Assembly (NCBI GenBank): GCA_963575745.1 | Contig: CAUYUJ010021160.1 | Span: forward strand, 43,501 to 107,500 | From: Prorocentrum cordatum | Lineage: Eukaryota > Sar > Dinophyceae > Prorocentrales > Prorocentraceae | DNA length: 64,000 nt | Direction: 5' to 3' | Part shown: positions 53,502 to 64,000 of the stretch, piece after piece | Position numbering within the stretch: position 1 is the first letter of the stretch | Layout of the letters: each line of letters starts with the position of its first letter | Notes under the pieces: model-generated | The model's database searches: none | What the model saw: only the letters and a program-made list of their open reading frames with translations | Told to the model about the DNA's origin: nothing | Program-made: the position numbers and the translations under genes

Positions 53502-56500
53502 GTCCGGAGGGAGACCCACGCGGACTACCTGAAGGCGAAGGCGGACCTGGAGCAGGGCCTCGAGGGCGTGCGGAAGGCCTGCTGGTGGGGCCGTTTGCGA
53601 TCCGTTTCGACGCGATTGTATTCTCTCGCCAAGGCCGCGACTCTGGCTCGATTCGGTTCGGCTCGGTTCACGGGCATCGGCCATGGCCAGCCAGAGCGGG
53701 GCGCGGCGATCCGATCTCATTCGATTCGGGGCGATTCGCTGGCGATCCGATCCGATTTCGCGTTTCAATCCAGCTCAGTCCTAGGATCTTGAGAGGGTGG
53801 GGGGGGGGAGGAGGAGGAGCAGGAAGAGGAGGAGGAGGAGGAGGAGGAGGAGGACGAGGAGGAGGAAAAGGAGGACGAGGAGGAGGAGGAGGACGAGGAG
53901 GAGGAGGGGGAGGGTGATACATTGTGAGGAAGTCTTAAGCGAAGCGCCTGGCCCGCCCTACGCCCTACGCCATTCCGCCGTCCCCCAGAAGAGGACACGT
54001 GCGGTTTCCGATTTCGTATGTTGTTTTCCGCTTCCCGTCGTGTTGCTTGCGCGTAGTTGTTGTTGCATGTCTTGCTCTTCCTCCGCGATTGCTGCGGGTT
54101 TTTTTGGGGTGTTCTTGGATGCCTCGTGGGCGGCCTCTTCAGACTTTTTGTTAGGCATCCTGGGTTTTTTTTGGTGCTAAGCTGTCCAGGCGCGCCTTTC
54201 TCGCCAGATGCGCCAAGAATGCCGCGGAAGGTGCGTGATGCGCGCCGAGTGCGCCGGGCGGCGGCACTTGCGCCAGCGCATCACTGCACTAAACATCTTA
54301 ACAACACACGCCCAACCTCAAAACGCGAGCGCCAAAACATCACGCAGGTTCCTTGGGAGTTCTGGGACTGAGGTTTCGGAAACGGGTTCTACCATGGAAG
54401 CAGCGAAGTACGCTAACCAAGCTCCGAATATTTGGCTACGCAAGTCAGTGTACCAGCGAAGCACGCTTGTTTTCCCTCCTTCAGTGCACGTGACAGGCAT
54501 ACCAGGCAGTATGTCCATTCCCCACTTCGGGCAACATTTCGAACACGGCGTATTGCGAGCAGCGCTGGCCTCAAAATTGGGCTCTCTTCTATTGTTTGAT
54601 CCAGGTGCCTGCGGCAAACCCCGCCACCGTGCCTGTGCAACAGCGCAGCAGAGAGGGAGGCTGAGGGTAGGAACAGCGCATCTCCGACGAGTGGTCTGAG
54701 AAGGACGGGTCGTGAACTCGACCTCGTCTTTGTCCGCGCGGTGGGAAGGTGGTCGAGTTCGTGCCCCGCGGCAGTTCAGCGAGTGCTCTGAATTGTGGAG
54801 GGTTGTGAGCCCAACATCGTCTCCGTTCGCGCGGTAAGAAAGAGGAGGTGGAGGACCGTGTAAACCCGAGACCCATCTGCAATAAGCCCTCCCTCCAAGT
54901 TCCCTCCATCCGTTGAGCTTCTGACACATTGGAAGACGAGTGTGCCCGGCGCCGCATTTTGAAACCCACTCGCCCTCCATCCGTGAAGCTCTTGCAGCTT
55001 CTTACGACGAATCTGCGTGGCGCTCAAGCGAGAGCCATATTTTGAAAACGACCCGCCCGCCATCCGTGAAGCTGGGGGGCCAGTCGAGTAGTGGAGGGGG
55101 TGCTTACCCAAAAGGCTCGCGTTGTTCTAGTGTCCCCAGAAGGAGCAGATGTGCGCGGCTTCCGACGTCATGAGTGTTGTTTGCGCCGCTTCCCGCCGTG
55201 CTGCCTGCGTGCAGTTGTTGCTGATCCCTCCTGCTCTTCCTCCGCTTTTGTTGCAGGGTCTTCTTGGGGGCCTCTCGGAGACCTGGGCGCGGCCTCTTCC
55301 AGCCGTTTCATGGGCCCTGGTGTGTCTTTGGACCATTGGGGGACCTCTTGGGGGCATGTTGGGGCTGTTGGGGGCTATCTTGTAGGGGGGGGGTCTCTCT
55401 GGGTTCCTGCGAGTTTCCACTCTTGGGCCTCTCTTGGGCCCCTCTTAAGGCCCTCCTGAGGGCCTGTTTGGCCGTCTGGTTGGGTTCTATGTAGTATCTG
55501 AAGAACAGCGCGCGTAAATTACGTTTTGGATCTTGCGTGGGGGAAAATTGTTGGGTTCTAAAGTAACAGCACGGAGACAAAATGAGCCGAACAGTTCATC
55601 AGATTTCTTGTGGAATTTCGCCCGGATGTCTCAAACTATTTCGGGCTCTTTTCGAGCGCTGTCTTTGTGGATTGCGCTGCGCACCGATGTGCAGTTTGTC
55701 TGTGATCAAATCCGCGCCGCAACATATTAATTAGACGGTGTGCCTTCTTGCCATGGATGACCATTCGCGTTGGCGCTCCCTGGTCGTTCATCACCAGCCA
55801 GCAGTTGTTACAACGCTGCGGAGGAGGAGACAGAGTTCAAGTCCTTCCATTCTGACTGTGGTTGAACGCTTGGCCCTCTATGCGTTTGCGTTCTATCCTG
55901 TTCTCGCTTGCGCTCGCTGCCGACGCAAGGCCGTTGTTGTTTTCGACTCGTGCGTCAGTTGGCGCCGTCTTGCGCATTCCGCGAATGCATACACCACTCT
56001 CAGAGAGTCGTCCCGCCATGATGCCGCCGCAACGGGCCGCGTATAAATTCACTTCGAGCGTTTCTTTCCTGCACTCTTCCCATCTGATGTTTCTTCGTCG
56101 AATTCGGCGGCCTGACTCGGGGTCGTGCTCAACCGCGGTGTGTCTCGTACTGTGCTTCACGCTCTGAGAACCTGAGCTCCTAGTGGCTCGCCAACTTCGA
56201 ATCCTTGTGCTGCTCGCTCAATTTAGCCAGAAGTTTGGGGCGATCTTCATACCCGCTGGATGCGGCGCAATGGCGCGCGACGAACACGAAGTGTTGTCGA
56301 GTCCGACTGCGAGTCCGACTTCGCGACGCTTTAGACTGTCAGGTCCATGTGAGCGACTCCGCTGCCGATGGGGCGCTCGGTTGGGGCACGACCTCTTCCC
56401 CTGAGGCACGGACTCGTAGACAATCAGCCCGAGCTGGGGAGCAGCCTCCTATTCCTCCCCCCTCTCCTCCTCCGTGCGTTCTCGCTCCCTCCTAAGCCCC

Positions 56501-56863
56501 TCCTGGGCCCGAGGTGGGCCCGCCTCCGCGTGCGCGTGGGGGGAGGGCACTGTGCGAAGGGAGCCGCGATGGCTTCGGAGGCCCGCCCTTACAGTCAAAG
56601 GTTTCCCACCAGGAACCTCAGAACGACGCCCTTTCAGACCTAGCTTGTGCCTAGGTGCACGACAGGACGTCCCCCCCTTTGACGCCCCCGATCCCCCCTT
56701 CGTCTCCCGCACCCGTCGACGCCTCGCCCCTCTGACGCATCCCTCCCTCCCCGAGATCCGCCGGCTAGAGGCCCTCAGCGTCTTGCGGGAGTACTACGGC
56801 AACGCGGCGGCGATGCTGCAGCAGGGCGACGACCAGCCCTCCATGCCGGCGCAGCACTCCAAG
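53502..56863 (+). CDS. Two exons of a dinoflagellate coiled-coil protein gene
   Basis: Exon 53,502-53,576 reads VRRETHADYLKAKADLEQGL then EGVRK. Exon 56,771-56,863 continues ALSVLREYYGNAAAMLQQGD and ends HSK. The join (EGVRK-ALSVLREYY) gives a continuous amphipathic segment that I recognise as a recurrent coiled-coil stretch in dinoflagellate proteins; this is recollection, not a search. Both exons are phase 0 and flanked by AG|G: acceptor CCAGCAG|GTCC, donor GGAAG|GCCTGC, acceptor CTAGAG|GCCCTC, donor TCCAAG|GCGCGG. Upstream and downstream exons were not found, so the gene is partial or a fragment. Function unknown. Confidence 0.6.
53985..54180 (+). repeat. Dispersed repeat family P, copy 1
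   Basis: CCCCAGAAGAGGACACGTGC, then TTCCGCTTCCCGTCGTGTTG and TTGCTCTTCCTCCGC, aligns throughout with 55,134-55,322. It ends in a degenerate TTGGGG-like tail. Confidence 0.7.
54895..55080 (-). repeat. Dispersed repeat family G, minus-orientation copies
   Basis: The reverse complement shows two units: GGATGGCGGGCGGG..TTTTCAAAATATGG..GCCACGCAGATT and GGATGGAGGGCGAGTGGGTTTCAAAATGCGG. These match the plus-strand block at 45,885. Confidence 0.65.
55134..55322 (+). repeat. Dispersed repeat family P, copy 2
   Basis: Same orientation as 53,985-54,180 and runs directly into the TTGGGGCC array at 55,258. Confidence 0.7.
55258..55475 (+). repeat. TTGGGGCC-type array, copy 5
   Basis: TCTTGGGGGCCTC, GACCTCTTGGGGGCATG and related units, same orientation as the other four arrays, within the 3.2-kb intron. 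Confidence 0.8.
55476..56400 (+). other. Intron interior, no recognised feature
   Basis: Moderate GC. Short frames on both strands show no domain and no repeat was recognised. Confidence 0.4.
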
Positions 56864-56904
56864 GCGCGGCTCGGGGTTTGGGAGCAACGTGGTGCCGACC
56901 TCCC

Positions 56905-57062
56905 CTCGCCCCTCCTCCTCCTCCTGCTCCTCCTCCTCCTGCCCTTCCTCCTCCTGCTCCTCCTCCTGCTCCTCCTCCTGCTCCTCCTCCTGCTCCTCCT
57001 CCTCCTCGTCTTCCTCCCTCCCCACCTGCCCCTCCTGCTCTTCCTTCTCGTCCTCCTGCTGC
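56905..57062. repeat. CTCCTG/TCC microsatellite
   Basis: (CTCCTG)n and (TCC)n tracts downstream of the second coiled-coil exon, probably within the next intron. Confidence 0.9.
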
Positions 57063-57106
57063 TCCTCGTGGTCGGCATCGCAGTCGTCCTCTCCTTCCGC
57101 TGACCC

Positions 57107-58980
<1,874 letters not shown>

Positions 58981-59863
58981 GCTCTCCCAAGGAGGGTGGC
59001 CGCCGAAACGCAGTCGCCCACCGCTACACTTCATTACCTCGGGGTGCCTCGGCCAGGCGAACGCGAGCGGTCGCGGAGAGGGCGAGGCGGGCCGAGCTCG
59101 GCTTGGGCTCCACCTTTTGAGGGGTGGAGCCCTCTCTTCATTCTCTTCAAACACTCCTTGACTCGAACCGAGGGGGGTGGCCGAGTTACGGCTCGACGAG
59201 GCCCTTCGCTCGAGGGGACGACGTGTGGGCCCCGCACCTCGAACAGACCCCCCCCGCACGGCACAGCGCATGCGAAAGGTCGAAACGCAGATGCCACCAG
59301 GGGGGCAACTCTTCCCAGAGCCTGACTGCCGAGCTAGGTTGCCCCCCCTGGAGGTCCCCTGCTGCTGCTGCTGCCGCCGCCCTCTAGGGCCTGCTGCTGC
59401 TGCACAAGATGCTGTTCTTCCTCTCTCCTGGCCCCCTCTCCCCCGCTCGCGGCCGCGGCGGCAGCTCCTGCCACCAGCGCCGCGATGGCGAAGCTTGGCC
59501 TCCCCGCCTGACCCTCCCCTCCAGAGGTCGGCGGGCTAGCGCAGGCGGGGATCGGGGTCCCTCGGGAGGAGCAGGCGAGGCAACTCCAGGAAACAACTCC
59601 CGAATCTGAAATGATGGTTGAGCCATGTCGAGGCCTTGGCCTGGCAGCACGTGCGTCGCACGACGAGAGGCTCCTCTGCTTGCAATATGGCACCGTGCAT
59701 CTGATCGCGGCCAGGCCAGGTGGGTTGAACCCGTCTTCGGCCCTGAGCCAATTGTCTCCCTCCTGCGCCGCCACCCCCACCCACCGACCCAAGCTCATCC
59801 CCCGCTCATCAGCGATAGTGGCAGCTTCAGCGAGCGCGGGGCAAACGGGTAACAGCTCACAGC
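58981..59863 (+). other. Spacer between the GAT repeat and the minus-strand LINE
   Basis: Includes CTG tracts (59,359-59,405). No recognised gene; may hold the 3' UTR of the minus-strand LINE near 59,864. Confidence 0.4.
59105..59132. repeat. Perfect 10-bp-stem hairpin
   Basis: GGGCTCCACC, loop TTTTGAGG, GGTGGAGCCC. No T-run and no gene end nearby, so it is not called a terminator. Confidence 0.6.
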
Positions 59864-60721
59864 TCACGCATTCTTTTGCACGGGCATCTGCACAATTGTT
59901 TCCTTGACGCTGGCAGAGATTGATGACGAAGCGTGGCCTTTCACTTTGGTTATCTGGATATGCTCACAGCCGACGTCACCCGCACGACGCCAGAAAAGCT
60001 GCCATATTTCACGGTACGGTCTGTTCCATTTTGTGCACCATTCTTCGCTTGCCTCCCAGCCGTCGACCAGGAGCTGCGAGTCACCGAACACATGAACTGG
60101 GGGCAAAGCGTGCGCCAGCGCCTCGGCCGCGGCCAGCAGCTCGCCCGCTCCCGACTCCTCGGGCCAGGGCCACGGCATTGGGCCGAAGATGTTGGAGAGT
60201 TCGGCGCCCGTGGGGTCGGTGGCGCAGGCTGCCCAGCCCGCGCGCGCCATGATGTGGTCCTGGATTCTGTAGGCGGAGCCGTCCAAGAACACCTCGCCGT
60301 GCAGGGGCTCACCAGCTCTTGGCCCAGCGGTGCGGACCATGCGCACGGCCAGCGGCGGGGGGTGGTCGCACCTCGGGTCCTTGACCAGGTACCTCGACCA
60401 CAGGGCATGCTCGTCATCAGCATCGTGAGGGCCTCCAGAGCTCAGGAAGTGGTCGAGGTTCGGGTCATCGACCTTCACTGCCTGCGCGCGCCCTCCAGCG
60501 CGGGGCAGGCCCAAGCCAGATGTCTGAGGGTCCCCTTCGCCTCGCAGCCCGCAGGGCAGCGACCTGAGCTCGCCAGCAGCGGGGAGGCCTCGGCACGCCG
60601 CTGCACAGGCCAGAGGCAGCCGACGACGGCGTTCCTGGCCGAGGACCGGCGCGCCGTCCAGTCTGGGCTGCCCTGCGCCCTGCAGAGTCGGCGGCGCAGG
60701 CCCCCCACGGCGGCGCCCCAC
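59864..60721 (-). pseudogene. RNase H domain of the minus-strand LINE
   Basis: The 285-codon frame begins with a Cys/His-poor linker. It then shows EVFLDGSAYR (first Asp), GELLAAAEALAHAL (Glu), VHVFGDSQLLVDGW (second Asp) and KVKGHASSS (His), the full catalytic order of RNase H. It removes template RNA during element replication. The domain itself reads intact, although the polyprotein upstream is broken. It ends at a stop at 59,864. Confidence 0.75.
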
Positions 60722-60731
60722 GCCAAGTGGT

Positions 60732-61985
60732 TCAGCATGGGGTCGCGGCTGGCGGTGCCCCTCCAGAGCTTCTTGATGAAGGCGGCCTGGACCTCACGTC
60801 CGAGGGCGTGCTTGTCGATGTCCCCCAGGTGGATGGGACGCTGAAGGTCGTCGGTCCAGCGCCTAGGCGTAGGGCGGCGAGGACCGTGGCCGCGGCGGGG
60901 CCCCTCCCCACCAGGCCCTCGGCCCCCGCTGAGGCCAGGCGGCCGTGGGCCGCCGCGAAGGCGGAGCCGAGGGCCCGCCCGTCAGCACCCAGCGCCAGCT
61001 GCAGCCCCTTGGCCCATGCGACGATGGGCTTCGCGATGTGGTCGTGTAGGGGGTCGTCACATGGCCTCTCGGACACCAGGTAGCTGAGGGCGATGCTCCT
61101 GCCCGCACCCGTGCCGAACGCGATCGCCGCGAGCCGCGACTGCCAGCGCAGCAGCGCTTTGGTGGACCAAGCCATGCACGAGATGCCGTAGGTCGTGACG
61201 GGCTTCAGGCCTGAGATGATGGGTTTTGCCCCCGCAGCTTTGGACGACCGTCGCACATGTAGGACGCGGTCAGCCTGGGCGCTGCCCGTGAGCATTCTCG
61301 AGCAGGCCACGGTGGAGGCTTTCCCGCCCATGGCATAGTCCACCCCGAGGTTCCTGGCCTCCTTGGCGTGCGCGAAGGAGCCTACGCTCATGTTGAATTC
61401 GATGATGCGGCGGAGCCTGTCGGAGCTGCCGAGGATCTCATCCTGTCCCTCGAGACCACTGCGCCCAGGTCCCTCTCGAGGCTCCTGACGACTGCTCCCG
61501 CCGGCTGGTCCAGCAAGATACCGACCTCGGCCTCAGAGCCCGTCTTGCGCAGGGAGCATTCGTCGAACATGATGGCCAGGGACACCTCCTTGTACATCCT
61601 GCGGTGCTCTGTGTCGACGACGGCCATGCAGCAGCGGAGCAGGCGTCCAGCGTGCCCGCATCCCGCCACCAGGCCCGTCACCAGGTGGAAGGCCTCAGAG
61701 ACGATGCCGTCGAGGACGATCCTCTTTGGGCCCTCGTAGATGCTGAGCGCCGAGGCCGTGAGGACTAGGGGGTAGCCCTCTGCCTCAGCGCGCCTCGGAG
61801 CGACCGCCAGCGAGACCACCTCATAGGCCTTCCAGAGGTCCAGGAGCACACCACCAGCACACGCACCCCTGCCGTCAGCTGACTCGTTGTGCAGGGCTTG
61901 CCACCAGACAGCTTTCGGACGCCCCCGACCTAGCGCCGCTCCAGACGGCAGTACCCATCGGCCGCCCCACCAGACTCACTCTGCG
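60732..61985 (-). pseudogene. Reverse transcriptase segment of the minus-strand LINE
   Basis: Two frames: 61,985-61,388 with RT motifs A and B, and 61,391-60,732 with the post-catalytic region (HDHIAKPIVAWAKGLQLALG near its middle). The expected YVDD catalytic pair is replaced by MFDE, which would abolish activity. Orientation is opposite to all other coding sequence in the window. Confidence 0.65.
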
Positions 61986-63420
61986 GCAGTGGCCGGGTTG
62001 GAAGGTGGGGAAACCAACGGGTGTCGATACCGCTACTCCCTGGACCTCTCCTGGGGTGCGTTTTGACCAGAATGTCGAGGGGAATCCAGCTGTGATGACG
62101 AGGGCCTCCCAGGAGGCTCAGAAAGGCGGAAACGTGGGAATGGTGGCGGTACGGGTGTTTTTTCTCCTGCTCCGAGGAAGGGTCTGTTGGTTGCCGGTGG
62201 GGGCGCAGACGCAGATGCAGTCTGCGTCGTTGGGGCTGTGAACGCGGTCGTCGGCGGCGAGGGAAGACACGGCTGGGCAGGGCGCCTCGTGCGGCGCACC
62301 GTGCGCGCAGGGCCTGCCGAGGAGGCCCGGCCCTGTGGGCGATTCACCTTTGTGGAGGACCCAGTTCGCATGGTCGAGGTGCGCATGTGGTCAAGGCGAG
62401 CATCAGGAATGTGTGACTAGCGAACATGAGGAGGAGGTGGAGGAGGAGAAGGGGGGGGAGGGGAGGGGGAGGGAGGACACGTGAGGAGGGGGGGGAGGGG
62501 GAGGGAGGCAAGGGAGGAAGAAAAGGCCGGACCTGAGGAGGGCTGTACGATTCCTTGGGAGCCTGCAGGGCAGAGAGAGGAGCAAGTGGTGCTGTGGATC
62601 GTCGGCGACTTCTCAAACGTGCTCCGCGCCTCTCCGCCTTCTCCTCTCCTCCCGCCTCTGCCCCCCTTGCCCCTCGCCGTAAGTCGGGCATGTCCCTCTA
62701 CAGGAGGCATGTTCAATAATAGTAAAACATAGTCTGGTGACGATTTTCTTGCTCTTTTGATTTCTTCATTACCTGTTGACTATTTTCATTTTTTCTTCCA
62801 GCGTTCGCCTGTAGGAGGAACTGCCCAACCTAACCCTTGCCTCCCGCCCCCCCTCCCCCTCTCTTTCTTCGCGGTCGCGGAACCGGCAGCGCGGAAAGCA
62901 CCCGACAGGTGCGAAAGGGGGCTGAGGCCGATCGCGGCACCAGCAGCGGACGGAGCCACCCAACCAGGCGCAGGGATCCGCGCTGGCCCCCGGCAGCATC
63001 TCCCGCGCGGCCCGCGAGACGTACTCGCTGCCCGCCGCCGTGGCCGTGGCCACGCCAGGCCCAGAGCCGAGGCGCAGGCTGGGAGGAGCGAGCGCCAGCG
63101 GTGCCCCCGCCAGATCTTGCTCTTGCTCCTGCTCCTGCAGCTCCTCTTGCTCCTCCTCCTGCTCCTCTTGCTCCGCTTGCTCCTCCTCCTGCTCCTCCTG
63201 CTCCTCTTGCTCCTCCTGCTCCTCCTCCTAGTCCTCCTGCTCCCCCTGCTCTCGTCTTTGAGGCCACTGGCGGCAGATCTGGACGCTCCAGAACCTCTCG
63301 GAGTGCGCATGCGAGCCCAGATGCCCCTCCCCTCCCCCCTTTTTAAACGTGATGTTGGACCCTGGGAGAGGGGGAAATGTGGAGGGGGACAGCCCATCAT
63401 TTGACACGCCTTCTCACCAC
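61986..63420 (+). other. Low-complexity spacer; no supported gene
   Basis: GGGGGAGGGG-rich at 62,440-62,520; CTCCTG/CTCTTG repeats at 63,118-63,252; otherwise unremarkable. Confidence 0.45.
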
Positions 63421-64000
63421 CGGCAAACGGGGGTCGGCGAATTACCATGTTTAGTACATTTTAATCAATGAAATTCGTTTTATGTGTATTATTATTACTA
63501 TTGCTATTATGAGTGCCCATGTGAGTGTTTACTCTTATCGTCATGGTTATTATTGTTTCATCGTTGTTATCAGTATCTAGTTGTATTCTAGCGTAATGCT
63601 GCTTAACACTAGTTTAGACAGTTTATTATTCTAAGTCTTGTGCTCATCATTAGTTCTACTGGCAGCATTATCATGTGGATTACCATCATTATTATTGTTA
63701 CTATTTGTCTTTTATGTCTTAAACTCGCGTTCTAAGTCTTATCATCAGTATTCGGACGATGTTAACAATTGCAAGTGCTATCACGGTTCTCAGTCTTGCC
63801 ATCATTCGCATTGCTATAAGCACTTCTGATGTTTGCTTTGCGATCGTCTGTTATTCGAGTTATTACGATTGCAACTCGTTGAACTACCTTCAATTATTAT
63901 AATGATGTATACACATATCATGATTCATATACATATAACGGCACACCGGGTCCGGGGGCCCGGGGCCGGGACCTCGACCACAAATGTGGGCCCCGGGGGG
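63421..64000 (+). other. AT-rich tail and GC palindromic end
   Basis: 63,430-63,940 is markedly AT-rich (TATTATTATTA-type) with no gene. The last 60 bases switch to GGGGCCCGGGGCC palindromes at the window edge. Confidence 0.5.

Larger units (their letters stand above)
53577..56770 (+). other. 3,194-nt GC-AG intron packed with dispersed repeats
   Basis: It contains a GAG tract (53,805-53,912), two copies of repeat family P, family G copies on the minus strand, a TTGGGGCC array and AT-richer sequence at 55,480-56,400. No open frame inside is convincing. Confidence 0.55.
59864..61985 (-). mobile_element. Decayed minus-strand non-LTR retroelement: RT and RNase H
   Basis: Reading leftwards, about 61,985-61,388 gives KAVWWQALHNESADG, motif A LLDLWKAYEVV and motif B-like VAGCGHAGRLL. 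The motif C position reads IMFDEC, so the YxDD box is degenerate. A frame change near 61,390 leads to a post-RT region (MSVGSFAHAKEARNLGVDYA ...), and a further change leads to an RNase H domain ending at 59,864. The RT has a different motif style from the plus-strand LINE at 35.5 kb, so it belongs to a different family. The 5' end is not identified. Confidence 0.75.

Noticed and set aside
56210-56245. Second spliced-leader-like match (TTAGCCAGAAGTTTGGGG)
   Set aside because: Too many mismatches to the leader, and no adjacent coding start.
59105-59132. Rho-independent-type terminator
   Set aside because: The hairpin has no T-run and no gene end beside it, and the genome is eukaryotic.

Overview
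The window looks like nuclear DNA of a dinoflagellate, probably a GC-rich Prorocentrum-like species (the genus is inference). The reasons are: a diverged dinoflagellate spliced-leader sequence at 21,679-21,698; multi-exon genes whose introns start GT, GC or GA and are often bounded by AG|G on both sides; all recognisable host-type genes on the same strand; several decayed retroelements; and very large amounts of simple and palindromic repeat. Nothing bacterial, organellar or operon-like is visible.

Layout. 1-2,646: 3' part of a decayed non-LTR retroelement (RT tail, zinc motif, RNase H). 2,717-10,353: an unusual plus-strand multi-ORF unit with a zinc-finger-like segment, an SF1 UPF1-like helicase, a long unrecognised polyprotein and a basic Lys/Gly-rich ORF. 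A 24-nt sequence found just before the unit recurs just after it, at 11,011. 10,354-12,440: non-coding sequence, one copy of a dispersed repeat and a 75-bp tandem repeat. 12,441-18,880: gene 1, modelled as ten exons encoding 1,499 residues, transposase-like in the middle with a C-terminal zinc finger. 18,881-21,678: microsatellites and a satellite of about 31 bp whose units fold on themselves. 21,679-23,533: spliced-leader relic followed by a three-exon DNA cytosine-5 methyltransferase gene. 24,449-31,135: gene 3, a multi-exon gene of unknown function with repeat-filled introns. 31,136-35,500: microsatellites, a TTGGGGCC array, GT/GCGTGC blocks and a GC-rich spacer. 35,500-37,829: plus-strand non-LTR retroelement (RT, zinc, nuclease-like C-terminus). 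37,830-46,400: spacer with MITE-like inverted-repeat elements, tandem repeats and GGA microsatellites. 46,424-53,128: decayed Ty1/copia-type element with gag, protease and pre-integrase remnants between LTR-like direct repeats. 53,502-56,863: two exons of a dinoflagellate coiled-coil gene separated by a 3.19-kb GC-AG intron full of dispersed repeats. 57,606-58,980: giant GAT microsatellite. 59,864-61,985: minus-strand non-LTR retroelement (RT, RNase H). 62,000-64,000: low-complexity and AT-rich sequence.

The three host-type genes (gene 1, methyltransferase, gene 3) run head to tail on the plus strand, as in dinoflagellate unidirectional arrays. They are separated and interrupted by repeats. 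The retroelements show in-frame stops and frame changes, several at C or G homopolymers, so decay and sequencing error cannot be separated here. Exon boundaries were derived by matching reading phase and AG|G context by eye; no transcript evidence was available.
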